Made by a program: the position numbers and the translations under genes
Shown: positions 8,401 to 16,230 of the stretch, piece by piece
Layout: the number at the start of each line of letters is the position of its first letter
Numbering within the stretch: position 1 is the first letter of the stretch
Notes under the pieces: model-generated
Database searches by the model: none
What the model was told of the DNA's origin: nothing
What the model saw: only the letters and a program-made list of their open reading frames with translations
From: Oscillibacter sp.
GTDB lineage: Bacteria; Bacillota; Clostridia; Oscillospirales; Oscillospiraceae
Reading direction: 5' to 3'
Assembly: GCA_022795445.1 (NCBI GenBank)
Contig: JAAWGR010000003.1
Coordinates: 1-64,000, forward strand
Length of the DNA stretch: 64,000 nt

Positions 8401-9867
8401 TTATTCGTCAGACTTTTCTTCTCCCGCAGGCGCTCCGGCAGCCTCTTCGGACTTCTTTTTGCGGGGCTTACGGGCAGGCTTCTCACCCTCAGCGGCATCC
8501 GCCTTCTTTGCGGCGCTCTTACGAGGTTTGCGGGCGGGTTTTTCCTCACTCTCGGCAGGAGCTTCTTCCGCAGGCTTCTCTTTCTCCTCCGGCTTAGTAG
8601 CGATGGCATTTTCCACCACAACATCGATCGCCCGGCGGCTCTTTACCTGATCCCGAACCTGGTCATCCTTTATATATTTCTTCACCATCTCTAGGTCCAT
8701 GCCAAACTGGTCGGCCAACTTCTGATATTCGGACTCAACGTCCTCATCAGAGGCTTCAATATTTTCCTTCTTGATAATCGCCATCACAGCCAAATCCATC
8801 CGCACTTGGCGCATGGCGGGCTCTCTAGCATCTTCCAGCAGCTTGGCCTCGGTCATACCAGTCATCTGCATGTACTGATCATAGGGAATACCCTGCTGGG
8901 CAATCTGGGTGCGGAAATTCTCCACGAACTGCCGGGCCTGTCCATCCACCATCGCATCGGGAACCTCCGCGGTAATATTGGCGGCAACCTGCTCCATCAA
9001 GGCGTCCTCAAAAGCACGGGTCGTCTGCTTTTCCCGCTCTTCTGTGATCTGCTTTTTCAGGTCAGCCTTCAGCTCGTCCAATGTGTCAAACTCGGAAACA
9101 TCCTTTGCGAACTCATCATCCAAAGCGGGAACGTCCTTTTCCTTGACTTCATGGCATGTTACCTTAAAAACAACAGCCTTGCCAGCCAAATCCGCATGGT
9201 AGTCCTCGGGGAAGGTGATGTCAAGATCCTTCTCCTCGCCAGCTTTCATGCCGATAACCTGCTCTTCAAATCCAGGTACAAAGCTGTGAGAACCCAACTC
9301 CAAGCTATGATTCTCGCCCCTGCCGCCGTCGAAGGGTTCGCCGTTCAGATAGCCGTCGTAGTCGATAACGGCGATATCGCCCTCTTTCGCTTCGCGTTCC
9401 ACAGAGACCAGGCGGGTGTTCCGCTCTGTCAGAATCTGGAGGCGCTGCGCTACATCGTCTTCCGTCACAACGACTTCTTCCTTGGGAGCAGATAAGCCCT
9501 TGTACTCACCCAAGGTCACTTCCGGATACACCGGAGCGGTTGCTTTGAAGGTGAAGCCCTCCCGGGTGCACTCGCCGTCCAGCTCTACAGACGGGTAACC
9601 CACAACTTGCAGCTCTTTTTCCTTCACCGCCGCCTCGTAGGCGTCGGGAAATGCAATATTGATCGCCTCATCAAAGAACACCTCAACGCCGTACATTCCC
9701 TCCACGACTTTGCGGGGGGCCTTGCCAGGACGGAAGCCGGGCACTTTCATCTTACCGCGCATCTTCCGATAGGCCTTTTCCAGCGCCGCTTCAAACTCCG
9801 CCGCTTCGACCTCAATTGTCAATACAACCTGGCTCTTCTCAGCCGTTTCACAGCTTTTTACACGCAT
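8401..9867 (-). CDS. tig: Trigger factor with a basic AT-hook-like C-terminal tail
   Basis: Ribosome-bound peptidyl-prolyl isomerase and chaperone. Domains: ribosome-binding N-terminus with the signature PGFRPGKAPRKVVE (about 43-56), an FKBP-type PPIase domain (about 150-235) and the C-terminal chaperone arms. From about residue 425 to the end (488) the protein continues in a Lys/Ala/Glu/Pro-rich tail containing KPARKPRK twice, which typical trigger factors of about 430 residues lack. The start at 9867 is chosen because GGAGGAG lies 9 bases upstream; an in-frame ATG at 9912 has no SD. First gene of the tig-clpP-clpX set. Confidence 0.96.
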   Translation of the reverse strand: MRVKSCETAEKSQVVLTIEVEAAEFEAALEKAYRKMRGKMKVPGFRPGKAPRKVVEGMYGVEVFFDEAINIAFPDAYEAAVKEKELQVVGYPSVELDGECTREGFTFKATAPVYPEVTLGEYKGLSAPKEEVVVTEDDVAQRLQILTERNTRLVSVEREAKEGDIAVIDYDGYLNGEPFDGGRGENHSLELGSHSFVPGFEEQVIGMKAGEEKDLDITFPEDYHADLAGKAVVFKVTCHEVKEKDVPALDDEFAKDVSEFDTLDELKADLKKQITEEREKQTTRAFEDALMEQVAANITAEVPDAMVDGQARQFVENFRTQIAQQGIPYDQYMQMTGMTEAKLLEDAREPAMRQVRMDLAVMAIIKKENIEASDEDVESEYQKLADQFGMDLEMVKKYIKDDQVRDQVKSRRAIDVVVENAIATKPEEKEKPAEEAPAESEEKPARKPRKSAAKKADAAEGEKPARKPRKKKSEEAAGAPAGEEKSDE

Positions 9868-9959
9868 GATGTCAACTCCTCCGTTCATCACCGGCAATCC
9901 ATCCGGTGCCAAGATACGATTTTATCAGAAAAATCTGAAAAAAGCTAGTATTTTTTCCT

Positions 9960-10640
9960 TTATCCCCAAATTTTTTTTGGAACAAACCCTAAATAGTCCG
10001 CAGAAATCAAAGAAAATTCGATTTCACCCCGTTTCCCTTCCCATCGGCGGCGGATTGCGGGACCATGCAAATGGCCATAACAGCAGGCGGAAACCGGATA
10101 TTTTTCCAACACCGCCAGGATTTCCGGGCACTCATAGCCCTGGTACAAAGGCGGATAGTGGAGAAAACATAGACAACGACGGCCGTCTGCCGCTTTCAGG
10201 GACGCCTCTAGCCGCCCAACCTCCCGGTTCAGCACTTTAACGTTATGGGCGTCCTCCTCTAAAAACCATCCCCGGGTCCCGCAGATGGCCCAGTCCCCAT
10301 AAAACACACAGTTGTTATGCAGCATGTCCAAGGTGTGGATGCCCTTCTCATCAAAAAAGCGGTGAAGCTTGGCGGCAGTGGTCCACCAGTAATCATGGTT
10401 GCCCTTTACGAGGTATTTTTTGCAGGGAAATTGGTCTAAGAATTTGAAATCTGCCTCTGCTTCCTCCAAATCCATTCCCCAGGAGGTGTCCCCGGCGAGG
10501 ACAAGAACGTCTTCCGCCTGAAGCCGTTCCAAGGCGCAGGCAATCCGGTCTACATAACCCTTCCAGGCAGGGCCGAAGACCTCCATCGATTTGTCGGCAG
10601 TCAGGGAAAGATGCAGGTCTCCGATTGCATACAGCGCTAT
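9960..10640 (-). CDS. Metallophosphoesterase, probable ATA start codon
   Basis: Calcineurin-like phosphoesterase of COG1768 type, with metal motifs GDLHLS, GDTSWG, GNHDYWW, HYPP and GHLHG in order. The first in-frame ATG (10586) would cut off the first metal motif GDLH. The reading frame continues upstream through IALYAIGDLHLSLTADKS, and the expected start position holds ATA at 10640, 7 bases behind a strong SD AAGGAGGG (10648-10655). CTG at 10634 is the only other near-cognate choice but is 13 bases from the SD. Product would be 226 residues. The substrate is unknown. Expressed upstream of tig on the same strand. Confidence 0.85.
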   Translation of the reverse strand: MALYAIGDLHLSLTADKSMEVFGPAWKGYVDRIACALERLQAEDVLVLAGDTSWGMDLEEAEADFKFLDQFPCKKYLVKGNHDYWWTTAAKLHRFFDEKGIHTLDMLHNNCVFYGDWAICGTRGWFLEEDAHNVKVLNREVGRLEASLKAADGRRCLCFLHYPPLYQGYECPEILAVLEKYPVSACCYGHLHGPAIRRRWEGKRGEIEFSLISADYLGFVPKKIWG

Positions 10641-10675
10641 TGCATTTCCCTCCTTCTCTGGAATTTGTCAAAAAC

Positions 10676-10957
10676 TCAGATTTCGTCGTCAAAATATATC
10701 CGCTCATGGCACCTTGGGCAGCTCTGGTTCCAGCCTGGTCCCCAGTAGACGATTGCCGCGCTCTTGCCGCAGTTCGGACAGCGCAAAAACCGCCAGCGGA
10801 TAAATGCAATCAGCAGCACTGAGACCACCAGTACCACAATGGCAATGTGTAAAATCAACGGGGTTTTCCGGAACCCCAGTGCAAAGCCAATCGCCAGCAA
10901 GGCCAACATACTTAGCCAAACTACCATTTGGGCGTACTTCCGCTTCAATACCTTCAA
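10676..10957 (-). CDS. Small membrane protein with C-terminal zinc ribbon (copy 2)
   Basis: 93 residues: two transmembrane helices (about 12-30 and 35-52), a basic linker and a zinc ribbon with CPNCGKSA and CPRCHERIYFDDE. It overlaps the preceding, similar gene by 4 bases (ATGA), so the two are translationally coupled. The shared layout (two helices, CPNC near the membrane, a second CxxC, and a final F.DDE) shows tandem paralogs. No function is known to me; the zinc ribbon faces one side of the membrane and could bind protein or nucleic acid. Confidence 0.8.
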   Translation of the reverse strand: MKVLKRKYAQMVVWLSMLALLAIGFALGFRKTPLILHIAIVVLVVSVLLIAFIRWRFLRCPNCGKSAAIVYWGPGWNQSCPRCHERIYFDDEI

Positions 10958-11262
10958 GGCTCCTCCCCCTCCATTTCATCATCATAAACAAAGGGCTTCT
11001 TACAGTTGCTGCAATAGTCCGTGTGGAATATATTCCACCGTGGCCTTGCGTAACGCTTACCGCAGTTCGGGCAGCGGAGGCGGAAAGACAATACCAATCC
11101 CGCCAGCACCAGCGCCGTCACCGCGCCAACCAGCAGGCCATTCGCAAATCCAGCAAAAAATTCCGTATTTGCCAGTTGTTTCAAAATCTCACCTGCCAAC
11201 AGCAGCAGCACGCCGCAGTAGAAGAACGCCAAGCACAGCCGGGCGTCTCTGCGCTTCAGCAT
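10954..11262 (-). CDS. Small membrane protein with C-terminal zinc ribbon (copy 1)
   Basis: 102 residues with two hydrophobic helices (about 9-27 and 38-58), then CPNCGKRYARP and CSNCKKPFVYDDE, a four-cysteine zinc ribbon. It lies 13 bases behind thrC on the same strand and overlaps its paralog by 4 bases. Likely cotranscribed with both. Function not recognised. Confidence 0.8.
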   Translation of the reverse strand: MLKRRDARLCLAFFYCGVLLLLAGEILKQLANTEFFAGFANGLLVGAVTALVLAGLVLSFRLRCPNCGKRYARPRWNIFHTDYCSNCKKPFVYDDEMEGEEP

Positions 11263-11275
11263 CGCGTCTCCCCCC

Positions 11276-12763
11276 TTACTTCAAAAACGCTTGCACTGCG
11301 TTTTCCATCTCCGCCTTTTCCGCGGTCTGTTCAAACCGCCGTGCCTTACCCTTCAGGGCCGCAAGACGGCTGGGAACCGCAATGCCTGTCACAGCATAGA
11401 GCTGGTCCAACAGGTCGGTACCGTTTCCTTGCGGAACTTCTCCGATAGCGCGGAGTACATGGTCACAGAACTTATACGGCGATGCCGTAGATGCAAACAC
11501 CGTCAAGGTTTGGTCGCCAGTCTCCCGCCGGTACTGCTCCAAAACATTGGCTGCAACGGCGGTATGGGTATCAATCAGGTAACCGTACTCCTTATAATAG
11601 CGGGCAATCGTATCCAAGGTCTCCGGCTCGCCGCAGAAACCGCCCCAGAACTGGCCTTCAAGAGCCGCCTTGATTTCTTCCGAAACCTCATATTTACCAT
11701 CCGCTGCCAAAGCTTCCATGTAGCCGCGAACCTCCCGGTCATTCTCGCCGGAAAGATCAAACAGCAGCCGTTCCAAATTGCTGGACACCAAAATATCCAT
11801 GGATGGACTCATGGTCGTATGGAAGGGGCGGTTCCGGTCATAAACGCCAGTGCGCAGGAAATCCGTCAATACATCGTTACAGTTAGAGGCACAGATCAGC
11901 CGGTTAATGGGGAGCCCCATACGCTTGGCATAATACGCCGCTAGGATGTTGCCGAAATTGCCAGTGGGGACGCAGACATTCATCTTCTCCCCCAATTGCA
12001 GACAGTCCTGGTGCAGTAAATCACAGTAGGCAGAGACATAGTAGACTACCTGCGGCAGGATGCGGCCCCAGTTGATCGAGTTGGCGGAAGACAAAAAGTA
12101 CCCCCTGTCCGCCAAGCTCTTCCGCATGGACACATCCGAAAAAATCCGCTTGACGCCTGCCTGTGCGTCATCAAAGTTACCCACTACAGCGCAGACGTTG
12201 ACATTTTCGCCCTCCTGCGTAACCATCTGGGCCTCCTGCACGGCGGAAACCCCGTCCTTGGGATAAAAGACCATGATCTTCGTCTGCGGCACGTCTGCAA
12301 AGCCCTCCATCGCAGCCTTGCCAGTGTCGCCGGAGGTGGCAACAAGGATACAGGCCGTCTTTTCCTCTCCAGTTTTCCGCAAAGCGGCAGAAAGCAACTG
12401 GGGCAGCATTTGCAGCGCCATATCCTTAAAGGCAGAAGTTGGGCCATGCCACAACTCTAAGCAATAGGCGCCATCATTCACTTTCCAGAGGGGCGCGACA
12501 GCCGGGTTATCGAACTTATCTGGGCCATAAGCATTCTGGGCAAATTCCCGCAGTTCCTCCTCTGTGTAATCTGTCAAAAATAGCCCCATCACCTTCGCTG
12601 CCCGCTCTTGATAAGAAACCGTACTCAGCGCCTGCAAAAATTCCCCATCGATTTGAGGAATCATCTCCGGCGTCAGCAAACCGCCATCCCGGGAAAGGCC
12701 CTGCTTGACGGCCTCCGCGCTGGTAAGCCTTACAGAGGTGTCCCGTGTGCTGTAATATTTCAT
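11276..12763 (-). CDS. thrC: Threonine synthase
   Basis: PLP-dependent enzyme that turns O-phosphohomoserine into threonine. The 495-residue length and the motifs YSTRDTS at the N-terminus, WHGPTSAFKDMALQ (PLP-binding Lys in FKD), VATSGDTGKAAM and NSINWGRILPQ identify the longer (about 500-residue) threonine synthase class. GAGGAG precedes the ATG by 7 bases. It is 17 bases behind yraN on the same strand. No hom or thrB gene lies nearby, so the pathway genes are split in this genome. Confidence 0.97.
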   Translation of the reverse strand: MKYYSTRDTSVRLTSAEAVKQGLSRDGGLLTPEMIPQIDGEFLQALSTVSYQERAAKVMGLFLTDYTEEELREFAQNAYGPDKFDNPAVAPLWKVNDGAYCLELWHGPTSAFKDMALQMLPQLLSAALRKTGEEKTACILVATSGDTGKAAMEGFADVPQTKIMVFYPKDGVSAVQEAQMVTQEGENVNVCAVVGNFDDAQAGVKRIFSDVSMRKSLADRGYFLSSANSINWGRILPQVVYYVSAYCDLLHQDCLQLGEKMNVCVPTGNFGNILAAYYAKRMGLPINRLICASNCNDVLTDFLRTGVYDRNRPFHTTMSPSMDILVSSNLERLLFDLSGENDREVRGYMEALAADGKYEVSEEIKAALEGQFWGGFCGEPETLDTIARYYKEYGYLIDTHTAVAANVLEQYRRETGDQTLTVFASTASPYKFCDHVLRAIGEVPQGNGTDLLDQLYAVTGIAVPSRLAALKGKARRFEQTAEKAEMENAVQAFLK

Positions 12764-12780
12764 CTTCTTCTCCTCGCTCT

Positions 12781-13137
12781 TTACTCAAATGCGTTTTCTA
12801 AATATTCAATGCGAAACTGTCCGCACGCTTCTTCATAGACCTCCGCCACATCGAACCGGGCAGGGACATCAAGGTTGTGGGCCGCCAAATACGCGGCGGC
12901 GGTTTTGCGCAGCCGCTCCTGTTTCCGCCCATCTACAAACTCTCGGGGAAGTCCAATGGAATGCGGCCCCCGGCGCTTGACTTCTACAAAACAGATCATT
13001 CCGCCGTTCTGGACTACCAGATCCAGTTCACCATAGCGGCAGCGCCATTGACGCGCCAAAACAGTCCAGCCCTGCTGTTCCAAGAATTCCGCAACTTTGG
13101 CTTCGCCTTGGTCGCCAGCAGCTTTCGCAGTACTCAC
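12781..13137 (-). CDS. yraN: YraN family (UPF0102) endonuclease-like protein
   Basis: Small protein with a Holliday-junction-resolvase-like fold; the nuclease core is visible as GEAKVAEFLEQQGW, RYGELDLVVQNGGMICFVEVKRR (Glu, Asp, Glu-x-Lys). The exact role of the family is not established. The start is placed at GTG 13137, which overlaps the rnhB stop as GTGA and has GGGAGG about 10 bases upstream; that gives 118 residues, the normal size. The rnhB-yraN pairing is common in bacteria. Confidence 0.88.
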   Translation of the reverse strand: MSTAKAAGDQGEAKVAEFLEQQGWTVLARQWRCRYGELDLVVQNGGMICFVEVKRRGPHSIGLPREFVDGRKQERLRKTAAAYLAAHNLDVPARFDVAEVYEEACGQFRIEYLENAFE

Positions 13138-13757
13138 GACCGTTTCGCCTCCCATTTTTTCAGGAATGTTTTCCGGTGCGCTGGACAAGGGCCGTGGAGA
13201 TCCAGCATCTCATAGTGCAGCTTCGTACCATAGCCCTTATGCTTTGCAAAGCCGTATTGAGGATACTGCTTGTCCAACTCTTTCGATACAAACCGATCCC
13301 GGCTGACCTTCGCCAGAATCGATGCCGCCGCAATGGATGCGCTCTTGCCGTCCCCTTTTACAATGGTGCAGTGAGCAGTTGCAATCGCGTGACGGCTTCC
13401 GTGATCCCGATTTCCGTCAATGAGAGCAAACTCCGGATGGATGTTCAAGCCGTCGATGGCCCGCTGCATCGCCAGTATACGGGCGTTGAGAATGTCCATC
13501 TCATCGATCTCTGCTGTCTCCGCTCGGGCAACGCTCCAAGCCGTGGCCTTCGCTGTGATTGCTTTGTAAAGTTCTTCCCGCTTTTTTTCCGTTAGCTTTT
13601 TGGAGTCATCCAAGCCAGACAGTTCTACCTCCCGCGGCAGGATGACCGCAGCGGCGTACACCGGCCCTGCAAGAGGCCCTGCACCTGCTTCGTCCACGCC
13701 ACAGACGATCTGAACACCGTTATCCCATTGTTCCCGCTCATATGCCCAAAGGTCCAT
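13134..13757 (-). CDS. rnhB: Ribonuclease HII
   Basis: Removes RNA from RNA-DNA hybrids, including single misincorporated ribonucleotides. The 207-residue protein has the catalytic block VCGVDEAGAGPLAGPV (Asp-Glu), the LDDSKKLTEKKRE motif, and two later acidic residues in LIDGNRD and the SIAAASILAKVSRD block. Typical full length. It lies between rbgA and yraN on one strand; 65 bases separate it from rbgA. Confidence 0.97.
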   Translation of the reverse strand: MDLWAYEREQWDNGVQIVCGVDEAGAGPLAGPVYAAAVILPREVELSGLDDSKKLTEKKREELYKAITAKATAWSVARAETAEIDEMDILNARILAMQRAIDGLNIHPEFALIDGNRDHGSRHAIATAHCTIVKGDGKSASIAAASILAKVSRDRFVSKELDKQYPQYGFAKHKGYGTKLHYEMLDLHGPCPAHRKTFLKKWEAKRS

Positions 13758-13822
13758 GATGTTTCCCCGTTTCTGTCATTTTAAAGCGGCGGTTTGGGCA
13801 GTAATGTCCGCTTTTTCAGCCA

Positions 13823-14698
13823 TCATTCCTCTGGTGACTCCAACGTAAACCGCCCCAGTTTGCCGGAACGAAATTCATCCAGTAAAATGTTGGCCATCCG
13901 CTCCGTGTCCACCTCGCCGCCAGAAATCAAAAATCCCCGCTTTCGTCCTGCTGTCTGCAAGAGACGATAGCCATAGGTGACATCATTTTCCTCCTCCCGC
14001 TCTGGCAGGGTGGAGAGTTTATAGCCCGCTAAAAGCGCTTGCGGGTACTCTGCCGCCAGATATGACATCAAGTGGCAGCCCAACGTCTCCGTGTCCAGCA
14101 CTTCGCTTTTGACTGCGCCGGTATAGGCAAGGTTCATCCCTACACGCTCATCCTCAAACTTTGGCCACAGAATGCCTGGCGTGTCCAGCAAATCCATTGT
14201 CGCATCCACGTTTACCCACTGTTTTCCGCGGGTGACGCCGGGGCGATCCCCTGCTTTGGCAGATTTCTTCTTGGCCACCTTATTGATAAATGTAGACTTA
14301 CCTACATTCGGCACACCAACTACCATCGCCCGGATAGGACGGCCTACCTGCCCCTTCTCCTGCCACTTGGCGATTTGCTCCTTTAAGACCTTCCGCGCCG
14401 TCCCAGTCATCCGGCTCACGCCGTCGCCGGAACGGGAATCCGACGCAATGGCGGTAATCCCCTGTTTTGCCGCGAAATAATTACACCAAACTTGGTTCAT
14501 CTTTGGATCCGCCTGATCGGCGCGGTTCAGGATGATCATGCGGGGCTTTCCAGCGCATATCGTGTCCAGATCTGGATTACGGCTGGATATCGGAATCCGG
14601 GCGTCCACAATCTCCACCACAATGTCGACGTTCTTCAAATCACCCTCGATCTGCCGGCGCGTCTTGGTCATATGCCCCGGATACCATTGTATCTGCAT
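13823..14698 (-). CDS. rbgA: Ribosome-biogenesis GTPase RbgA/YlqF
   Basis: Circularly permuted GTPase needed for late 50S assembly (uL16 incorporation). G motifs occur in permuted order: NRAD (G4), then GVPNVGKST (G1) and DTPGI (G3). The start is the ATG at 14698, giving MQIQWYPGHMTKTRRQI, the standard N-terminus, with GGAGGG 10 bases upstream; that SD lies inside the last codons of the signal peptidase gene, so the two are coupled. Product 291 residues. The rbgA-rnhB order is conserved in Firmicutes. Confidence 0.96.
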   Translation of the reverse strand: MQIQWYPGHMTKTRRQIEGDLKNVDIVVEIVDARIPISSRNPDLDTICAGKPRMIILNRADQADPKMNQVWCNYFAAKQGITAIASDSRSGDGVSRMTGTARKVLKEQIAKWQEKGQVGRPIRAMVVGVPNVGKSTFINKVAKKKSAKAGDRPGVTRGKQWVNVDATMDLLDTPGILWPKFEDERVGMNLAYTGAVKSEVLDTETLGCHLMSYLAAEYPQALLAGYKLSTLPEREEENDVTYGYRLLQTAGRKRGFLISGGEVDTERMANILLDEFRSGKLGRFTLESPEE

Positions 14699-14699
14699 C

Positions 14700-15272
14700 T
14701 TATCCAATCCCTCCGATCCGCTTAAATTCCCGCTGGCCTGTCGAAACATCCGGCCCCGGGAAAATCAGGAATACTGCCCGGCCAATCACATACCGCACAT
14801 CCACCGTTCCCAGGTGAGCATCCCGGCTGTCATTGCTGTGGTTGCGGTTGTCGCCCATGACAAAAATGCTGCCTTCCGGCACCCGCAGGGGGAACTCTGT
14901 GCCGTCGTTTTTGTAGGTCAGTTCATTGATATAACCCTCATGAAGCTGCACGCCGTCTACAAACACCGAACCGCTGGTGAAATCAATATCCACCACCTGG
15001 CCCTCTGTGGCAATAACCCGCTTGACAATCGGTTCTTCCATAAACGATTCCTTCCGCAGGACCACAATGTCTCCCCACTGATATTCGCCGCAGAGCATAG
15101 CATTCAGCACCAGCAGACGATCACCGTGCTGGAGGGTTGGGACCATTGAGTGGCCATCCACGCCGATCAAGCGGATGACAAACGTAAACACAACCACCAC
15201 TGTCAGCATAGAACCAATCAATGTCTGCGTCCACTCATAAAGCTCCCGCCCCTTGCTTTTTTCAGGTTTCAT
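14700..15272 (-). CDS. lepB: Signal peptidase I (copy 1)
   Basis: Membrane-anchored serine protease that removes signal peptides. One N-terminal transmembrane helix (about 15-37) is followed by the catalytic Ser in GHSMVPTL, the catalytic Lys in VKRVIA, and the box-E segment VMGDNRNHSNDSR. 190 residues. It is a tandem paralog of the gene just upstream, which has identical length and order of motifs. The signal peptidase-rbgA-rnhB order is common in low-GC Gram-positives. Confidence 0.95.
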   Translation of the reverse strand: MKPEKSKGRELYEWTQTLIGSMLTVVVVFTFVIRLIGVDGHSMVPTLQHGDRLLVLNAMLCGEYQWGDIVVLRKESFMEEPIVKRVIATEGQVVDIDFTSGSVFVDGVQLHEGYINELTYKNDGTEFPLRVPEGSIFVMGDNRNHSNDSRDAHLGTVDVRYVIGRAVFLIFPGPDVSTGQREFKRIGGIG

Positions 15273-15291
15273 CTCTATCTCCCGGTTTTTC

Positions 15292-15864
15292 TCAATTCAG
15301 CTTTCCAGTACGGCTCCACTCCCGCTGTCCTTTCTCAGCCGTCTCACCCGGCAGCAGCAAAAACACTGCCCGGCCAATCACATACCGCGTATCTACAACA
15401 CCCAGGTCAGGGTCACGGCTGTCGCGGCTGTTGTTGCGGTTGTCGCCCATGATGAACACACAGCCCTCCGGCACTGTCAAGGGAAACTCTGTTCCCTCGG
15501 CCAAATGCGTAGCCTCCCGGATATACGGCTCATTCAAAGGCATACCATCCACATAGACCGCTCCGGCATTAAAATCGATATCCACCGTCTGGCCTTCCGT
15601 AGCAATGACCCGCTTGACAATTGGTTCACCGCTCTCAAAGGCTGGCTTCGCCGCGATGACAATATCGCCTTGGTGGTATGTGCCGCACAGCAAATTGTTT
15701 ACTACCAACAACATATCACCGTTTTGCAGGGTGTTGCGCATAGAGTCGCCTGATACGCCAACCACCCGCACGCCAAATGTAAACAGCAGTACCGCCGTCA
15801 ATACAGAACAAACCAGCGCTTGCACCCATTCATAAAGCCCATTGTTTTTCTTCTCCTCGGCCAA
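15292..15864 (-). CDS. lepB: Signal peptidase I (copy 2)
   Basis: 190-residue type I signal peptidase with an N-terminal membrane helix (about 13-32), catalytic Ser in GDSMRNTL, Lys in VKRVIATEG and the GDNRNNSRDSRD box. About 20 bases before copy 1, same strand. The Ser loop differs (DSMRNTL against HSMVPTL), which may shift substrate choice; that is inference. Confidence 0.95.
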   Translation of the reverse strand: MAEEKKNNGLYEWVQALVCSVLTAVLLFTFGVRVVGVSGDSMRNTLQNGDMLLVVNNLLCGTYHQGDIVIAAKPAFESGEPIVKRVIATEGQTVDIDFNAGAVYVDGMPLNEPYIREATHLAEGTEFPLTVPEGCVFIMGDNRNNSRDSRDPDLGVVDTRYVIGRAVFLLLPGETAEKGQREWSRTGKLN

Positions 15865-15957
15865 TGTCCTGCCTCCTTTTCTGCAATTGCAACCTAGTAT
15901 AACAAAAACAATCCAGAATCACAAGGGATTTTTCGCTGCACCATGCTCGCTGTCGAA

Positions 15958-16170
15958 TTACGGATCGAACTTTTCCTCAATTAAGCAGACAGCAAGTTCA
16001 AACGCTTTGATCCTCCGCTTTATTAAGGTAACTTGTGATTTGTACCGTTCTACATTCTCTTTTGCCTCAATGGTCTCAAGAGATTCCCGCAATTTATGCA
16101 GCGTTGAATCGATTTGCCGTTTTGACTCCGCTAGATCATTTTTAGAAAATTCCATATTTTCCTGCGCCAT
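15958..16170 (-). CDS. Small conserved coiled-coil protein
   Basis: 70 residues, charged and helical throughout, with regular heptads around NDLAESKRQIDSTLHKL and a following RYKSQVTLIKRRIKAFE helix. It looks like a small hypothetical protein common in Clostridia; no function known to me. The upstream frame is closed by a TGA just before the ATG at 16170. An internal ATG at 16155 (MEFSKNDL) with AGGAA close by is an equally possible start. It lies between recN and the signal peptidases on the same strand. Confidence 0.68.
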   Translation of the reverse strand: MAQENMEFSKNDLAESKRQIDSTLHKLRESLETIEAKENVERYKSQVTLIKRRIKAFELAVCLIEEKFDP

Positions 16171-16230
16171 CCTATCTCACAAATCCAGCTTACTCCTACA
16201 TTCCATGCAGAACCCTGGTATACCATTTTA

